Source: Candidatus Endomicrobiellum porotermitis
GTDB taxonomy: Bacteria > Elusimicrobiota > Endomicrobiia > Endomicrobiales > Endomicrobiaceae
Length of the DNA: 64,000 bases
Direction: 5' to 3'
Assembly (NCBI GenBank): GCA_031289055.1
Contig: JAITQE010000026.1
Coordinates: 37,887 to 101,886 of the forward strand
The translations under genes and the position numbers were made by a program. Shown piece by piece: positions 23,204 to 32,415 of the stretch (within the stretch, counting starts at the first letter, position 1; each line of letters opens with the position of its first letter). The notes beneath the pieces were generated by a model. That model did no database searches and was not told the origin of the DNA. It saw nothing but the letters and a program-made list of their open reading frames with translations.

Positions 23204-24024
23204 TTTACCGCCTTGTCTATAGCTTTGATATGTTTTAGAAACTGGTTAAAATTTTTTAATTCCAAACTATTTGCTCCGTCAGAAAGAGCTTTATCTGGAT
23301 TATCGTGAACTTCTAAAAACAATGCCGAAACCCCGACAGCCGCCGCCGCTTTTGCAAGAGGAAATATAAATTTTCTGTCGCCGCCGCTGCAAGTTCCCTG
23401 TCCTCCAGGAAGCTGAACGCTGTGAGTAGAGTCAAAAACAACGGGGTATCCGGTTTGCTTCATTATTTCCAAACCTCTAAAATCAACTACCAAGTTGTGA
23501 TAGCCGAAGGAAGCGCCCCTTTCCGTCAAAGCCAACTTATTATTGCCAAAACTTTCGGCTTTTTTAACAACGTTAGCCATATCTTCAGGAGCTAAAAATT
23601 GTCCTTTTTTTATATTGATAGGCTTTCCAGTAAGAGCGCATGCTTTTATTAAATCTGTCTGACGGGACAAAAATGCAGGAATCTGTAAAAAATCTACAAC
23701 TTCCGCGGCTATAGGCGCTTGGCTTTCATTATGAACGTCGGTAATTACAGGCACTTTTAACTCTTTTCTTATCTTAGCTAAAATCTTTAAACCTTCTTCC
23801 GCGCCAGGTCCTCTAAAAGAAAAGCCGGAAGAACGATTAGCCTTGTCGTAAGAAGCTTTAAAAATAAAAGGAATTTTTAATTCCAACGTTATTTTTTTCA
23901 AACTTGCCGCTAAAGTTAAAGCGTGTTTTTCGCTTTCAATAACGCAAGGACCTGCTATTACGGCAAAAGGCTTATCGTTTGCTAAAGTAACGTTCTTGCC
24001 TATTTTTACTCGTTTTATCTGCAT
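23200..24024 (-). CDS. kdsA: 2-dehydro-3-deoxyphosphooctonate aldolase (Kdo-8-P synthase)
   Basis: 274 aa. Condenses PEP with arabinose-5-phosphate. Motifs are AVIAGPCVIES, FKASYDKANRSS, PVITDVHNESQA, DFLQIPAFLSRQTDL, NIKKGQFLAPEDM, TERGASFGYHNLVVD, VFDSTHSVQLPGG and EVHDNPDKALSDGAN. ATG 24024 has AAGGA nearby, and the longer start at 24063 would lie inside kdsB. Confidence 0.97.
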   Translation of the reverse strand: MQIKRVKIGKNVTLANDKPFAVIAGPCVIESEKHALTLAASLKKITLELKIPFIFKASYDKANRSSGFSFRGPGAEEGLKILAKIRKELKVPVITDVHNESQAPIAAEVVDFLQIPAFLSRQTDLIKACALTGKPINIKKGQFLAPEDMANVVKKAESFGNNKLALTERGASFGYHNLVVDFRGLEIMKQTGYPVVFDSTHSVQLPGGQGTCSGGDRKFIFPLAKAAAAVGVSALFLEVHDNPDKALSDGANSLELKNFNQFLKHIKAIDKAVK

Positions 24025-24034
24025 ATATTTTTCC

Positions 24035-24760
24035 TTACCGTAAATATTTTTCAACTTTCGCAATATCTTTTGGAGTATCCACTCCTAAAGAATCCTTCTT
24101 GGACACTACGATTTTAATTTTTCTACCGTTTTCAAGAGCCCTCAATTGTTCAAGGCTTTCGGCTTTTTCTAAAATAGAATTTTTATCCTTAGAAAAATCC
24201 AGCAAGAACTTTCTTTTGTATCCGTATACGCCCATGTGCTTGTAGTATTTTGTCTTCAAACCGTCTCTATTAAATGGAATCGCAAACCTTGAAAAATACA
24301 AAGCGCGCATATTCTTGTCAAAAACAACTTTTACAACGTTAGGGTTATTTATTGAGTCGTTGTCTTTTACAGGAAAAGCCGCGGTTATATACTTGACAGT
24401 TTTATCTTTTTTAAGCGACTTTGCAAGCTCGTCTATAAGACCCGGATCTATTAAAGGCTCGTCGCCTTGAACATTAATAAAAATTCCGCAGCTTTTTAAA
24501 AACTTTGACGCGACAAAAGCAATTCTATCCGTGCCGCTTTCGCAAGTTTTAGGAGTCATAAAAACGTTAACCTTAAGACTTTTTACAAAATCGTAAATTC
24601 TTTTATCATCTGTAGCAACTGCAATATAATCAATCTCTTTGCATTTCTTTACTTGTTCAATAGTACGCCGTATAAGAGGCTTGCCTTTTATCATAGCTAA
24701 AGGTTTGCCGGGAAACCTGCTTGAACCATATCTTGAAGGAATAACCGCGGCTGTTTTCAT
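24035..24760 (-). CDS. kdsB: CMP-Kdo synthetase
   Basis: 241 aa. Activates Kdo with CTP for transfer to lipid A. Motifs are VIPSRYGSSRFPGKPL, ATDDKRIYDFV, GTDRIAF, INVQGDEPLIDP, LYFSRFAIPFNRDG, KHMGVYGYKRKFL and SLEQLRALENGRKI. It overlaps hldE1 by 4 nt and is followed by kdsA. Confidence 0.97.
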   Translation of the reverse strand: MKTAAVIPSRYGSSRFPGKPLAMIKGKPLIRRTIEQVKKCKEIDYIAVATDDKRIYDFVKSLKVNVFMTPKTCESGTDRIAFVASKFLKSCGIFINVQGDEPLIDPGLIDELAKSLKKDKTVKYITAAFPVKDNDSINNPNVVKVVFDKNMRALYFSRFAIPFNRDGLKTKYYKHMGVYGYKRKFLLDFSKDKNSILEKAESLEQLRALENGRKIKIVVSKKDSLGVDTPKDIAKVEKYLR

Positions 24761-25740
24761 TTGCTATAAAAATCCTTAATAACCTCTCCAAGTTCTTGAG
24801 GGTTTGTAGTCGCCGTGCCAAGTTTGCCGACCACTATTCCTGCGGCAAAATTTGCGACTTCTGCCGCGTTTAACAAATCTGCTTTAGCCGCCAAAGCCAA
24901 AGTCATAGTGGAAATAACCGTATCGCCGGCTCCCGTAACATCATAAACTTCTTTTGCTCTTGTGGGAATATTTGTAACTTTATTATTAGGCTCTATAAGA
25001 GTCATTCCTTTCTCTCCGCGCGTGATAACGACTGAATTTGAACCTAAAGTCTTCAAGATTTTATTGCCTAAAACCGCTATATCTTCGTCAGTTTTTATAT
25101 TTTTTGCTCCCATGCCTTCTATAGCTTCTTTTTCATTAGGCGTCATTGTTGTGATTTTCTTATATTTTTTGAAATGGTCTATTTTAGGATCTACCGTAAT
25201 GGGAATTTTATATTTTCTCGCAAGAGCTATTGTTTTTTTAAGAATTCCCGAACTTACTACGCCCTTGCCATAATCCGAAATTATTACGGCATTTGCTTTA
25301 GGCATAGCTTCTTCTATATTTTTCATAATTTTTGACTTGGTGGCGCGCTCAAAAACGCCTTTCGCTTCTTTATCTACTCTAACTAACTGCTGACTTGCCG
25401 CAATAATTCTTGTCTTTATAATCGTCGGACGATAAGAACTGTAAACCAAATAATCGGAATTTATATTTTTTCCCAAAAGCATTTCTATTAAAGTTTTTCC
25501 TATAACATCCTCGCCGATTGCGCTGACCATAAAAGCTTTGCCGCCTAACGCCGTTATATTGTTTGCTACGTTTGCAGCGCCGCCAAGCGCTTCGGTCTCT
25601 TTTGTAACCTCAACAACAGGAACCGGCGCCTCAGGAGAAATTCTTTTAACTTTTCCCCATATAAACTTATCTACCATACTATCGCCAACAACCAAAACGG
25701 TTTGTTTTTTAAATAAAGAAATCAGTTTTAATAATTCCAT
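24757..25740 (-). CDS. hldE: D-glycero-beta-D-manno-heptose-7-phosphate kinase (HldE domain 1 / RfaE1)
   Basis: 327-aa ribokinase-family sugar kinase. VVGDSMVDKFIWGKVKRISPEAPVPVV and ALGGAANVANNI are the N-terminal substrate motifs. ISDYGKGVV, TMTPNEKEA and YDVTGAGDTVIS carry the catalytic Asp and anion hole. The second, cytidylyl/adenylyl-transferase domain of E. coli HldE is absent, so the adenylyltransferase must be a separate gene (not in this window) or lost. Confidence 0.92.
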   Translation of the reverse strand: MELLKLISLFKKQTVLVVGDSMVDKFIWGKVKRISPEAPVPVVEVTKETEALGGAANVANNITALGGKAFMVSAIGEDVIGKTLIEMLLGKNINSDYLVYSSYRPTIIKTRIIAASQQLVRVDKEAKGVFERATKSKIMKNIEEAMPKANAVIISDYGKGVVSSGILKKTIALARKYKIPITVDPKIDHFKKYKKITTMTPNEKEAIEGMGAKNIKTDEDIAVLGNKILKTLGSNSVVITRGEKGMTLIEPNNKVTNIPTRAKEVYDVTGAGDTVISTMTLALAAKADLLNAAEVANFAAGIVVGKLGTATTNPQELGEVIKDFYSK

Positions 25741-25775
25741 CGCTTACTCCGGGTTAATAAAGTTGTCAACGCTTA

Positions 25776-26738
25776 TTACAAATAAGATTTATTTTTTAGA
25801 TAAGAACAGTAGTCTTTGACAGAATCTTCCAACTCCATGAAAGGTTTGTCGTATCCGGTTTTTCTCAAATTGTCCATTTTTGCTTCGGTAAAATACTGAT
25901 ATTTAGGTCTTAAATAATCCGGCATGCCTATATACTCAATGTTTTCTTTCTCGCCCGCCGCCGCAAACATTGCTTTTGCAACGTCGTTCCATGCTCTTGA
26001 TTTTCCTGTGCCTAAATTAAATACGCCGGTTTTTGAAGGATTTTGAAATAAAAAGTACATCGCCTCTACAACGTCTTTTATATAGACAAAATCCCTGCGT
26101 TGTCCGCCGTCAGGATATTTGTCGTTGTACGACTTAAACAGTTTTATCAGCCCTTTCTGGAAAACTTCGTCGTAATTTTTACATATTACGCTTCTCATGT
26201 CGCCTTTGTGATATTCGTTAGGACCAAAAACGTTGAAGAATTTTATTCCAGCAGCCTTATTTATATAGTTGTTGTTTAAAAGCCACAAATCAAACATATG
26301 TTTTGAATATCCGTACATATTAAGAGGCGCTAGCTCTTTTATTTTTGCCAAATCGTCATCATAACCCGATTCGCCGTTGCCATAAGTGGCGGCAGACGAC
26401 GCGTAAATAAAAGGTACGCCTAGCTCAAAAGCCCACAAGGCTAAAACTTTAGAATATTCGTAATTGTTTTTTATGTAGTAGTTTGACTCGGTTAAAACTG
26501 TTGAGCTGCATGCTCCAAGATGCACTATTGCTTGAGGTTTTGGGACTTGTCTGCTAATTACGGCGTTAAAAAAATCGCTTTTTTGTATATAATCGTGATA
26601 ACTTTTACCTACTAAATTCTTCCATTTCTCGTCTTCGTCCAAATGGTCTACAACTAAAACGTCTTTTATTCCTTCTTGGTTCAACTTCCAAAGAAAACAA
26701 CTGCCTATAAAACCTGCTCCGCCAGTTAAGATTATCAT
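25776..26738 (-). CDS. hldD: ADP-L-glycero-D-manno-heptose 6-epimerase
   Basis: 320-aa short-chain dehydrogenase/epimerase making the heptose donor for LPS inner core. The start MIILTGGAGFIGSCF is the NAD-binding GGxGFIG. The substrate-specific pieces are HLGACSSTVLTESNYY, YASSAATYG, YGYSKHMFD (catalytic YxxxK), FNVFGPNEYHKG, GGQRRDFVYIKDVV and FNLGTGKSRAWNDV. ATG 26738 follows AGAGGG. It is the first gene of the minus block, 33 nt after the predicted transcription start. Confidence 0.95.
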   Translation of the reverse strand: MIILTGGAGFIGSCFLWKLNQEGIKDVLVVDHLDEDEKWKNLVGKSYHDYIQKSDFFNAVISRQVPKPQAIVHLGACSSTVLTESNYYIKNNYEYSKVLALWAFELGVPFIYASSAATYGNGESGYDDDLAKIKELAPLNMYGYSKHMFDLWLLNNNYINKAAGIKFFNVFGPNEYHKGDMRSVICKNYDEVFQKGLIKLFKSYNDKYPDGGQRRDFVYIKDVVEAMYFLFQNPSKTGVFNLGTGKSRAWNDVAKAMFAAAGEKENIEYIGMPDYLRPKYQYFTEAKMDNLRKTGYDKPFMELEDSVKDYCSYLKNKSYL

Positions 26739-26777
26739 TGCACCCTCTTGCGTTTTAGACAAATTCCGAGAGAACAT

Positions 26778-26805
26778 TTTATAAAAAGATACTTTTTTAT
26801 GTCAA
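26778..26805 (-). promoter_or_regulatory. Sigma-70-type promoter of the LPS/PTS block
   Basis: On the minus strand TTGACA (26805-26800), a 16-nt spacer and TATAAA (26783-26778) give an initiation site near 26771, about 30 nt before the hldD start codon. Both boxes are at or near consensus. No other equally good promoter is seen between the genes down to engB. Confidence 0.75.
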
Positions 26806-27064
26806 TTTATTCGTTTTAAATTTTGCGCGTAAATTGAGATCTATATCGGTTTTAGAGAAGAAAGAAAACAAGCTTGACAGCTCTTCAACCTATAAGAAAG
26901 AAACAGCAAAGACCCTTGCCGCAGCCAAAGCCGTTGAAAAACCGATTACGCAGATTTTTTGCGGTCAAAGACGCAACGAACAAACTAGTAAAATTTTTAA
27001 ACGAGAAAGTCGTCCATTTTGAAAAAAACAGAGAAGCTTTTAAATGCCAAAAGGTCCAATTAGA
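26806..27064. other. Intergenic region with possible coding relic before tRNA-Val
   Basis: About 260 nt without an intact gene. Two + frames in succession look coding-like: TYKKETAKTLAAAKAVEKP, then, shifted, FAVKDATNKLVKFLNEK and VVHFEKNREAF. Together they suggest a frameshifted Lys-rich helical protein of unknown family. No start site with a ribosome-binding site is visible. Confidence 0.3.
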
Positions 27065-27093
27065 TTGACATGGAGTTGTTAATGTGGTACCTT
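27065..27093 (+). promoter_or_regulatory. Promoter of tRNA-Val
   Basis: TTGACA (27065-27070), a 17-nt spacer and TACCTT (27088-27093), placing initiation near 27100, some 18 nt before the tRNA. The -35 is perfect and the -10 keeps the T, A and final T of the consensus. Confidence 0.6.
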
Positions 27094-27117
27094 AAATGCA
27101 GTTCTAATATCTACGTC

Positions 27118-27190
27118 GGGCAGTTAGCTCAGCTGGAAGAGCATTTCCCTTACAAGGAAGAGGTCGCGGGTTCAAATCCTGCACTGCCCA
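27118..27190 (+). tRNA. tRNA-Val (anticodon TAC)
   Basis: Cloverleaf is clear. Acceptor GGGCAGT pairs with ACTGCCC, D arm GCTC/GAGC, and anticodon stem TTTCC/GGAAG with loop CTTACAA (anticodon TAC, reading GUA and other Val codons). T arm is GCGGG/CCTGC with TTCAAAT. Discriminator A at 27190. CCA is not encoded, so it must be added by the nucleotidyltransferase. Confidence 0.97.
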
Positions 27191-27261
27191 CCTGTTTTAG
27201 AAGCTGAATCTGAAAGTGAAGGCGGAGAAGTTTACATAGACGATATAAGGTACGCAAAATG
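27191..27261 (+). pseudogene. C-terminal relic of a secreted carbohydrate-binding-type protein
   Basis: Directly after the tRNA a frame reads EAESESEGGEVYIDDIRYAK and stops. The ending VYIDDIRYA resembles the last strand of carbohydrate-binding modules on secreted glycosidases. Everything upstream is replaced by the tRNA gene, so only a fragment remains. The stop overlaps the next small ORF as ATGA. Family assignment rests on a short motif. Confidence 0.35.
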
Positions 27262-27366
27262 AGAAAGTTTACAACTTGTATTCTATGTTTATTAATTTCT
27301 GCTACTTCGCGTTTCTCCGATATTTCTTTGGATTTGCCTGACCAAAAGCCTAAACTTAAATCTTAA
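27259..27366 (+). CDS. 35-residue secreted peptide or truncated lipoprotein remnant
   Basis: ATG 27259 overlaps the preceding stop (ATGA). The peptide is a signal sequence, MRKFTTCILCLLISATSRFS, followed by only 16 residues ending PKLKS. It may be the front of a truncated exported protein rather than a functional gene. It ends 17 nt before the helicase start. Confidence 0.35.
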   Translation: MRKFTTCILCLLISATSRFSDISLDLPDQKPKLKS

Positions 27367-27383
27367 AATGATATAATTCCAAA

Positions 27384-28658
27384 ATGACAAACAAATTGGA
27401 AATCAACGACAAATTCAAAGAAGCTTTTGATTTAATAGCAGAAACGCATAACTGCGTTTTTGTTACTGGAAACGCCGGTACGGGCAAAACCGCGTTTTTG
27501 CGTTACTACATGATGCATGCAAAAAAAAGGACTATAGTTCTTGCTCCTACGGGCGTGGCTGCTCTTAATTGCGGCGGCGAAACAATCCATTCTTTTTTTA
27601 ATTTTAAACCGGACGTAACTCTTTCTAAAATCAAGAAAAAAAAGTTTTCTGATAAATCAATATACAAAAAAGTTGAAACCGTTGTTATTGATGAAGCGTC
27701 GATGTTGCGTTGCGATTTGTTGGATTGCATTGATAAATTTTTAAAATTAAACAGGGAAAAACATCAAGAACCGTTTGGCGGCGTTCAAATGGTTTTTGTT
27801 GGGGATTTAAAACAGCTTCCGCCTGTTGTAAAAAGAGAAGAGAAATGCATTTTTTCTTCCGTGTACAAATCCCCTTATTTTTTAAGCGCGTATTCTTTAA
27901 ACGACTGTATGTTGCATACGGTTGAGCTTACAAAAGTATACAGGCAGCGAGAAGTTAACTTTGTGGCTTTGCTAAACGCCGTACGCAACAACGCCATTAG
28001 CGATGCCGATCTCGCTGAGCTTAATAGAAAATTTTCTCCGGATATTTTTAGCAAGCCTATGACTGTATACTTAACCGTAACAAATAAAAAAGCCGCTTAT
28101 ATAAATCGTCAATATCTTTCAAAGATAAACGCAGACCGTGCCGTATTTGTAGCGGAATCTGAAAACATAGAAGAAGATTCCAAAACGCTTCCTGCCGAAC
28201 GCGATTTGGTAATTAAAAAAGGCGCTCAAGTGATGATGTTGAACAACGACGCCAAACGCAGATGGGTAAACGGCAGCATAGGAATTATTGACGATATAAA
28301 AAGCGGCATGCATTCCGATAAAACATTCATATGCGTTAAATTTCCAAACGGCAGAATAGAATATGTTGAACCTTTCAAATGGGAACTGTTTAAGTATAAA
28401 TGGAACGAAAAACAAAAACAAATAGAAACAGAAAGCGCAGGTTTTTTTAAACAGTATCCGTTAAAGTTGTCTTGGGCTGTAACTATACACAAAAGTCAGG
28501 GTAAGACATTTGACAATGTTGTAATAGATATGGAGTACGGAGCATTCGCCCCGGGTCAGCTTTACGTGGCGCTAAGCAGATGCGCTTCTTTTGATGGAAT
28601 AATCCTCTCAAGACCTATAACCAGAAAAGATATTCTATCGTCCGTATATAATTTTTGA
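27384..28658 (+). CDS. Pif1-like superfamily 1B DNA helicase
   Basis: 424 aa. Walker A is FVTGNAGTGKTAFLR (about residues 26-40), followed by LAPTGVAALN (motif Ia), VVIDEASM (II), MVFVGDLKQLPPVV (III), LTKVYRQ (IV), LSWAVTIHKSQGKTFDNVVID (V) and LYVALSRC (VI). This is the standard layout of bacterial Pif1/RecD2-like AAA helicases that unwind 5'-3' and resolve G-quadruplexes. No extra nuclease or HRDC domain is present. No partner genes are adjacent. Confidence 0.9.
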   Translation: MTNKLEINDKFKEAFDLIAETHNCVFVTGNAGTGKTAFLRYYMMHAKKRTIVLAPTGVAALNCGGETIHSFFNFKPDVTLSKIKKKKFSDKSIYKKVETVVIDEASMLRCDLLDCIDKFLKLNREKHQEPFGGVQMVFVGDLKQLPPVVKREEKCIFSSVYKSPYFLSAYSLNDCMLHTVELTKVYRQREVNFVALLNAVRNNAISDADLAELNRKFSPDIFSKPMTVYLTVTNKKAAYINRQYLSKINADRAVFVAESENIEEDSKTLPAERDLVIKKGAQVMMLNNDAKRRWVNGSIGIIDDIKSGMHSDKTFICVKFPNGRIEYVEPFKWELFKYKWNEKQKQIETESAGFFKQYPLKLSWAVTIHKSQGKTFDNVVIDMEYGAFAPGQLYVALSRCASFDGIILSRPITRKDILSSVYNF

Positions 28659-28740
28659 GATATAGCAAAAGCAAAAGACTGCTTATTGGTTAGCTAAAAA
28701 GGAATAAACGTATTTTTTTATTTTCATAAGGTTTTCTCTT

Positions 28741-28905
28741 TTAAGAATCTTCTAATATTAGTTTAGCGTGGCGATACGAGACTAAGTCTTTGAGATGTAA
28801 AAGTATTGTGAAAAGAATTTGTACGTAATTTGTTATTGCGTCTTTGCCTTTGTCGTAGCGCTGAGCTTGATTTGGCGTTTCAAGACAAAAGATTGCTGAA
28901 AGTCG
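28741..28905 (-). pseudogene. Unidentified minus-strand relic upstream of clpB
   Basis: A minus-strand frame open for about 53 codons reads FCLETPNQAQRYDKGKDAIT, then NYVQILFTILLHLKDLVSYR, ending LILEDS at 28741. It is helix-like and protein-like, but has no start and no family I can defend. The rest of the 362-nt gap between the helicase and clpB holds nothing else beyond a TATAAT at 28974-28979 that may serve clpB. Confidence 0.3.
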
Positions 28906-29020
28906 TTAAGTTTTTTTCGTCAACGACTAAAGATTTGTAATCGGGCGTTCATTTTTTATGGACTTCTTTTTAGTATAATCCTCTCGTGAATTTTACATGA
29001 CAAAGGATGAATGAAGTTAT

Positions 29021-31630
29021 ATGAATCTTTCTAAGTTTACTATTAAATCCCAAGAGACGTTGGCAGACGCGCAAAATATAGCGTCTGAGTACGGCAATCA
29101 AGAAATTACCGCGGAGCATATTTTATACGCTTTAATTAAACAGCAAGACGGCGTAGTCGGCGCTGTCATAAAAAAAATAGCCGCTGCCGGTCAGGAAGAC
29201 ATGCTGTTTTCAAACATATCAAAAGATTTAGTTTCCGAGATAGAAAAGAAAGTAAAAGTTTCCGGAGGAAACGTATATCTTTCCCAAGGACTTGCGAAGA
29301 TTTTAAACAATTCCGAAAAAGCGGCAAAAAATTTAAAAGACGATTACGTTTCTACAGAACACATACTTATTGCAATAGCCGAAGAATCTTCAGAAACCGC
29401 TTCAAAAATACTTAAGAAATATGGACTCGCGGAAGACGCTATACTTAAAGCGCTCGTAAGCATAAGAGGCGACCAGAGAGTGACAGATCAAAATCCCGAA
29501 GATAAATACCAAGCCTTAGAAAAATACGGAAGAGATTTAACTGACTTAGCTAAACGAGGCAAACTTGACCCTGTTATAGGCAGGGACGAAGAAATTCGCA
29601 GATGCGTGCAGGTATTGTCTAGAAGAACAAAAAACAATCCCGTGATAATCGGCGAGCCGGGAGTAGGGAAAACCGCTATAGTTGAAGGTTTGGCTCAACG
29701 TATAGTTTCAGGCGACGTTCCCGAGAGCTTAAAGGACAAAAAAGTTATAGCTTTAGATTTAGGGGCTTTAATAGCCGGCGCTAAATATAGAGGCGAATTT
29801 GAAGACAGATTGAAAGCTGTTCTTAAAGAAATTCAATCTGCAGGCGGAAGAATAGTTCTTTTTATAGACGAGTTGCACGCTATAGTCGGGGCAGGCTCTT
29901 CTGAAGGCGCTATTGACGCGGCAAACATGCTAAAGCCTATGCTTGCAAGGGGCGAACTTAAACTTGTCGGAGCTACGACATTAGAAGAATACAGAAAATA
30001 TATTGAAAAAGACGCGGCTTTGGAAAGACGTTTTCAACCTGTGCGCGCGGGCGAGCCTTCAGTGGAAGACACAATAGCTATTCTAAGGGGAATAAAAGAA
30101 AAATACGAAGTTCACCATGGGGTAAAAATAAAAGATTCGGCTTTAGTTGCGGCGGCTACGCTAAGCGCTAGATATATAATTGACAGATATTTGCCTGATA
30201 AAGCCGTAGATTTAGTTGATGAGTCTGCAAGCAGGCTAAGAATAGAAATAGATTCAATGCCTACTGAGCTTGACGCTGTTGAGCGCAGAGTAAGACAACT
30301 TGAAATTGAGAAACAAGCTGTTAAAAAAGAGACTGATTCTGCGTCAAAAGAACGGCTCGTCAATATGGAAAAAGAAATAGACAAGTTGAAACGTGATTCT
30401 GCAGGAATGAAGGCGCATTGGGAAAAAGAAAAACTTTCAATTTCACAAATCAGACGCTTGAAAGAAGATATTGAGAATATGAAAATTGAGGAGCAAAAAT
30501 CTGAAAGAAGCGGGGATTTAAATGCCGTTGCCGAAATTCGTTATGGCAAAATACCAAATATGCAAAAGCAGCTAGAAGAAGAAAATAAAAAATTGCAAAA
30601 ACTTCAAAAAGAAAAAAAGATGTTGAAGGAAGAAGTTGACGAAGAAGATATTGCCGAAGTCGTAAGCAAATGGACTGGAATACCAGTTACTCGTATGATG
30701 GAAGGCGAAATGCAAAAACTTCTTAAAATGGAAGACAAACTGCGCGAAAGAGTAATAGGTCAAGATGAGGCGGTGACGGCAATATCAAACGCGGTTCGCC
30801 GCTCGCGTTCGGGGCTTTCTGATCCGAGTAAGCCTATAGGTTCGTTTTTATTTCTGGGACCTACAGGCGTAGGTAAAACGGAACTTGCTAAAGCTTTGGC
30901 TGAGCTTCTGTTTGACTATGAAAAGAATATAGTAAGAATAGATATGTCGGAATATATGGAAAAACATAGCGTTGCTCGTCTTATAGGCGCTCCTCCGGGA
31001 TATGTTGGTTTTGAAGAAGGCGGACAGCTTACCGAATCTGTAAGAAGAAGACCATACTGCGTGGTTTTGTTTGACGAGGTTGAAAAGGCAAATCCTGAAG
31101 TGTTTAATGTTATGCTTCAATTGTTTGACGACGGCAGGCTTACCGACGGTCAAGGAAGAACGGTTGATTTCAAAAATACTGTTGTAATAATGACGTCAAA
31201 TATCGGCTCTCAATACATTCAAGAGTGCGATAATTATGATGATATGAAAAATAAAACAATGCGGGAGCTGCATAAATATTTTAGACCTGAGTTTCTAAAC
31301 AGAATAGACGAAACCATAATATTCCAAAGCTTAGGCGAGAAAGAATTAAATAGAATTATTGATATGCAGCTTAAATCTTTTGAAAAACGTTTGGCTGACA
31401 GGAAAATACATGTTGAGCTTACGGATAAAGCCAAAGATTTTATATCTTCAAAAGGCTATGACCCCGCTTTTGGAGCGAGACCTTTGAAAAGAGCAATACA
31501 GTTATATTTGTTAAATCCTCTTTCCTCAAAGCTTATTGCGGGCGAGTTCAAAGAAAGCGATAAAATCATCGTTGATTTTACAAGAAGCAACAAAGAAGAA
31601 CTAGAATTTAAAAAGAAACATTTGAATTAA
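29021..31630 (+). CDS. clpB: ATP-dependent disaggregase ClpB
   Basis: 869 aa hexameric AAA+ chaperone that threads aggregated proteins with DnaK help. An N-terminal Clp_N double repeat starts [19 protein letters not shown]1 has [16 protein letters not shown], the pore loop [14 protein letters not shown] and IDELHAIVG. The coiled-coil M domain runs about 400-530. NBD2 has [20 protein letters not shown], pore [17 protein letters not shown] and the sensor-2 [10 protein letters not shown]. Complete. An ATG 13 nt upstream is out of frame. No CIRCE-like inverted repeat is visible upstream. Confidence 0.97.
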   Translation: MNLSKFTIKSQETLADAQNIASEYGNQEITAEHILYALIKQQDGVVGAVIKKIAAAGQEDMLFSNISKDLVSEIEKKVKVSGGNVYLSQGLAKILNNSEKAAKNLKDDYVSTEHILIAIAEESSETASKILKKYGLAEDAILKALVSIRGDQRVTDQNPEDKYQALEKYGRDLTDLAKRGKLDPVIGRDEEIRRCVQVLSRRTKNNPVIIGEPGVGKTAIVEGLAQRIVSGDVPESLKDKKVIALDLGALIAGAKYRGEFEDRLKAVLKEIQSAGGRIVLFIDELHAIVGAGSSEGAIDAANMLKPMLARGELKLVGATTLEEYRKYIEKDAALERRFQPVRAGEPSVEDTIAILRGIKEKYEVHHGVKIKDSALVAAATLSARYIIDRYLPDKAVDLVDESASRLRIEIDSMPTELDAVERRVRQLEIEKQAVKKETDSASKERLVNMEKEIDKLKRDSAGMKAHWEKEKLSISQIRRLKEDIENMKIEEQKSERSGDLNAVAEIRYGKIPNMQKQLEEENKKLQKLQKEKKMLKEEVDEEDIAEVVSKWTGIPVTRMMEGEMQKLLKMEDKLRERVIGQDEAVTAISNAVRRSRSGLSDPSKPIGSFLFLGPTGVGKTELAKALAELLFDYEKNIVRIDMSEYMEKHSVARLIGAPPGYVGFEEGGQLTESVRRRPYCVVLFDEVEKANPEVFNVMLQLFDDGRLTDGQGRTVDFKNTVVIMTSNIGSQYIQECDNYDDMKNKTMRELHKYFRPEFLNRIDETIIFQSLGEKELNRIIDMQLKSFEKRLADRKIHVELTDKAKDFISSKGYDPAFGARPLKRAIQLYLLNPLSSKLIAGEFKESDKIIVDFTRSNKEELEFKKKHLN

Positions 31631-31639
31631 AATATAAAT

Positions 31640-31860
31640 TTATATAGTTTTTGGTCTTGAGAGATCGACTTCCCTCTGCGCGTTTATAAAATTATTAAAA
31701 TTGTTTAAGTATGCATTTGCAGAGTTTTGATCTAACTTTGCGGTTTTCATAAATTCGTCAAAATAATAAAACTGTTCCGGCTAAATATAATTGTAAGCCC
31801 GCTTTGCCCCATAACGCCGCAAATGGCGTCCTTAAGAAAAATACGGCCGAATAATAATCA
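31640..31860 (-). pseudogene. Relic of a TPR-type helical protein
   Basis: Minus-strand frame PEQFYYFDEFMKTAKLDQNS, then ANAYLNNFNNFINAQREVDL, ending RPKTI at 31640. The A...LD...A.AY.N spacing is typical of tetratricopeptide repeats. Upstream, a stop and RRYGAKRAYNYI-like residues (possibly another repeat) appear in the same frame. No start or complete gene remains. Confidence 0.4.
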
Positions 31861-31913
31861 AAACTGTTTTTGTCTTTTTTAATAAGTCCAAAAAGTTAGA
31901 AACCAAGATAGAT

Positions 31914-32243
31914 ATGATATACCAAAATACAAATCCTAATAAAACGATTCAGGTGCATAGCCCAATATCTCTTACTTCTCTGGGAAAAGACATAAAGAAC
32001 AAAATAAACGGCGCTGGAATTTTTGCAAAATATAAGAGGAAATTATGTGATTTTGTTGAAAAGACAAATATTAAAAATGCTTATGATATTCAAACAGAAT
32101 CTTTTAAAGTTGTAAAAGAACACTTATTGTCAATGCTTGATGAAAAAGAGCTTATAGCTATTAAAGATGAAGCGTTTTATAGAGGGATGATTGTTGAAGA
32201 TGTGATAGCAATATTTGGTGTTTTACTTGAAAAATCAATATAA
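31914..32243 (+). CDS. Hypothetical protein, 109 aa
   Basis: Not recognised. Begins MIYQNTNPNKTIQVHSP and is predicted helical after residue 25, with two charged helices (KYKRKLCDFVEKTNIK and SFKVVKEHLLSMLDEKEL) and a hydrophobic end VIAIFGVLLEKSI. No signal peptide and no clear ribosome-binding site. A further coding-like stretch (NYDIQFAPSEYVKFFI) follows in a different frame within 40 nt, so this could be the N-terminal part of a frameshifted gene. Lies between clpB and dnaX. Confidence 0.4.
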   Translation: MIYQNTNPNKTIQVHSPISLTSLGKDIKNKINGAGIFAKYKRKLCDFVEKTNIKNAYDIQTESFKVVKEHLLSMLDEKELIAIKDEAFYRGMIVEDVIAIFGVLLEKSI

Positions 32244-32415
32244 AACGCAATTATGATATTCAATTCGCGCCGTCAGAATACGTAAAATTTTTCATAAATA
32301 TTTTTTATGCGCGAAAAATTTTAAGAAAATTGTAATAAAAATCCTATATTTGCTAAACTTACGCGAAGAGAAAATTTTGCTCTTGTTTTCATTACGGCGA
32401 TTAAAGGTGTTATTT

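Noticed and set aside
26834-27022. 62-codon ORF before tRNA-Val as a gene
   Set aside because: No ribosome-binding site, and the coding-like signal jumps frame within it.
28741-28905. Assignment of the minus-strand relic to DNA polymerase III delta-prime
   Set aside because: Only a loose helical resemblance. No zinc finger or ATPase motif survives.
32284-32322. 10-bp perfect AT-only inverted repeat upstream of dnaX
   Set aside because: A/T-only stem with a 19-nt loop in an AT-rich spacer. No U tail at the right side and no supporting context.
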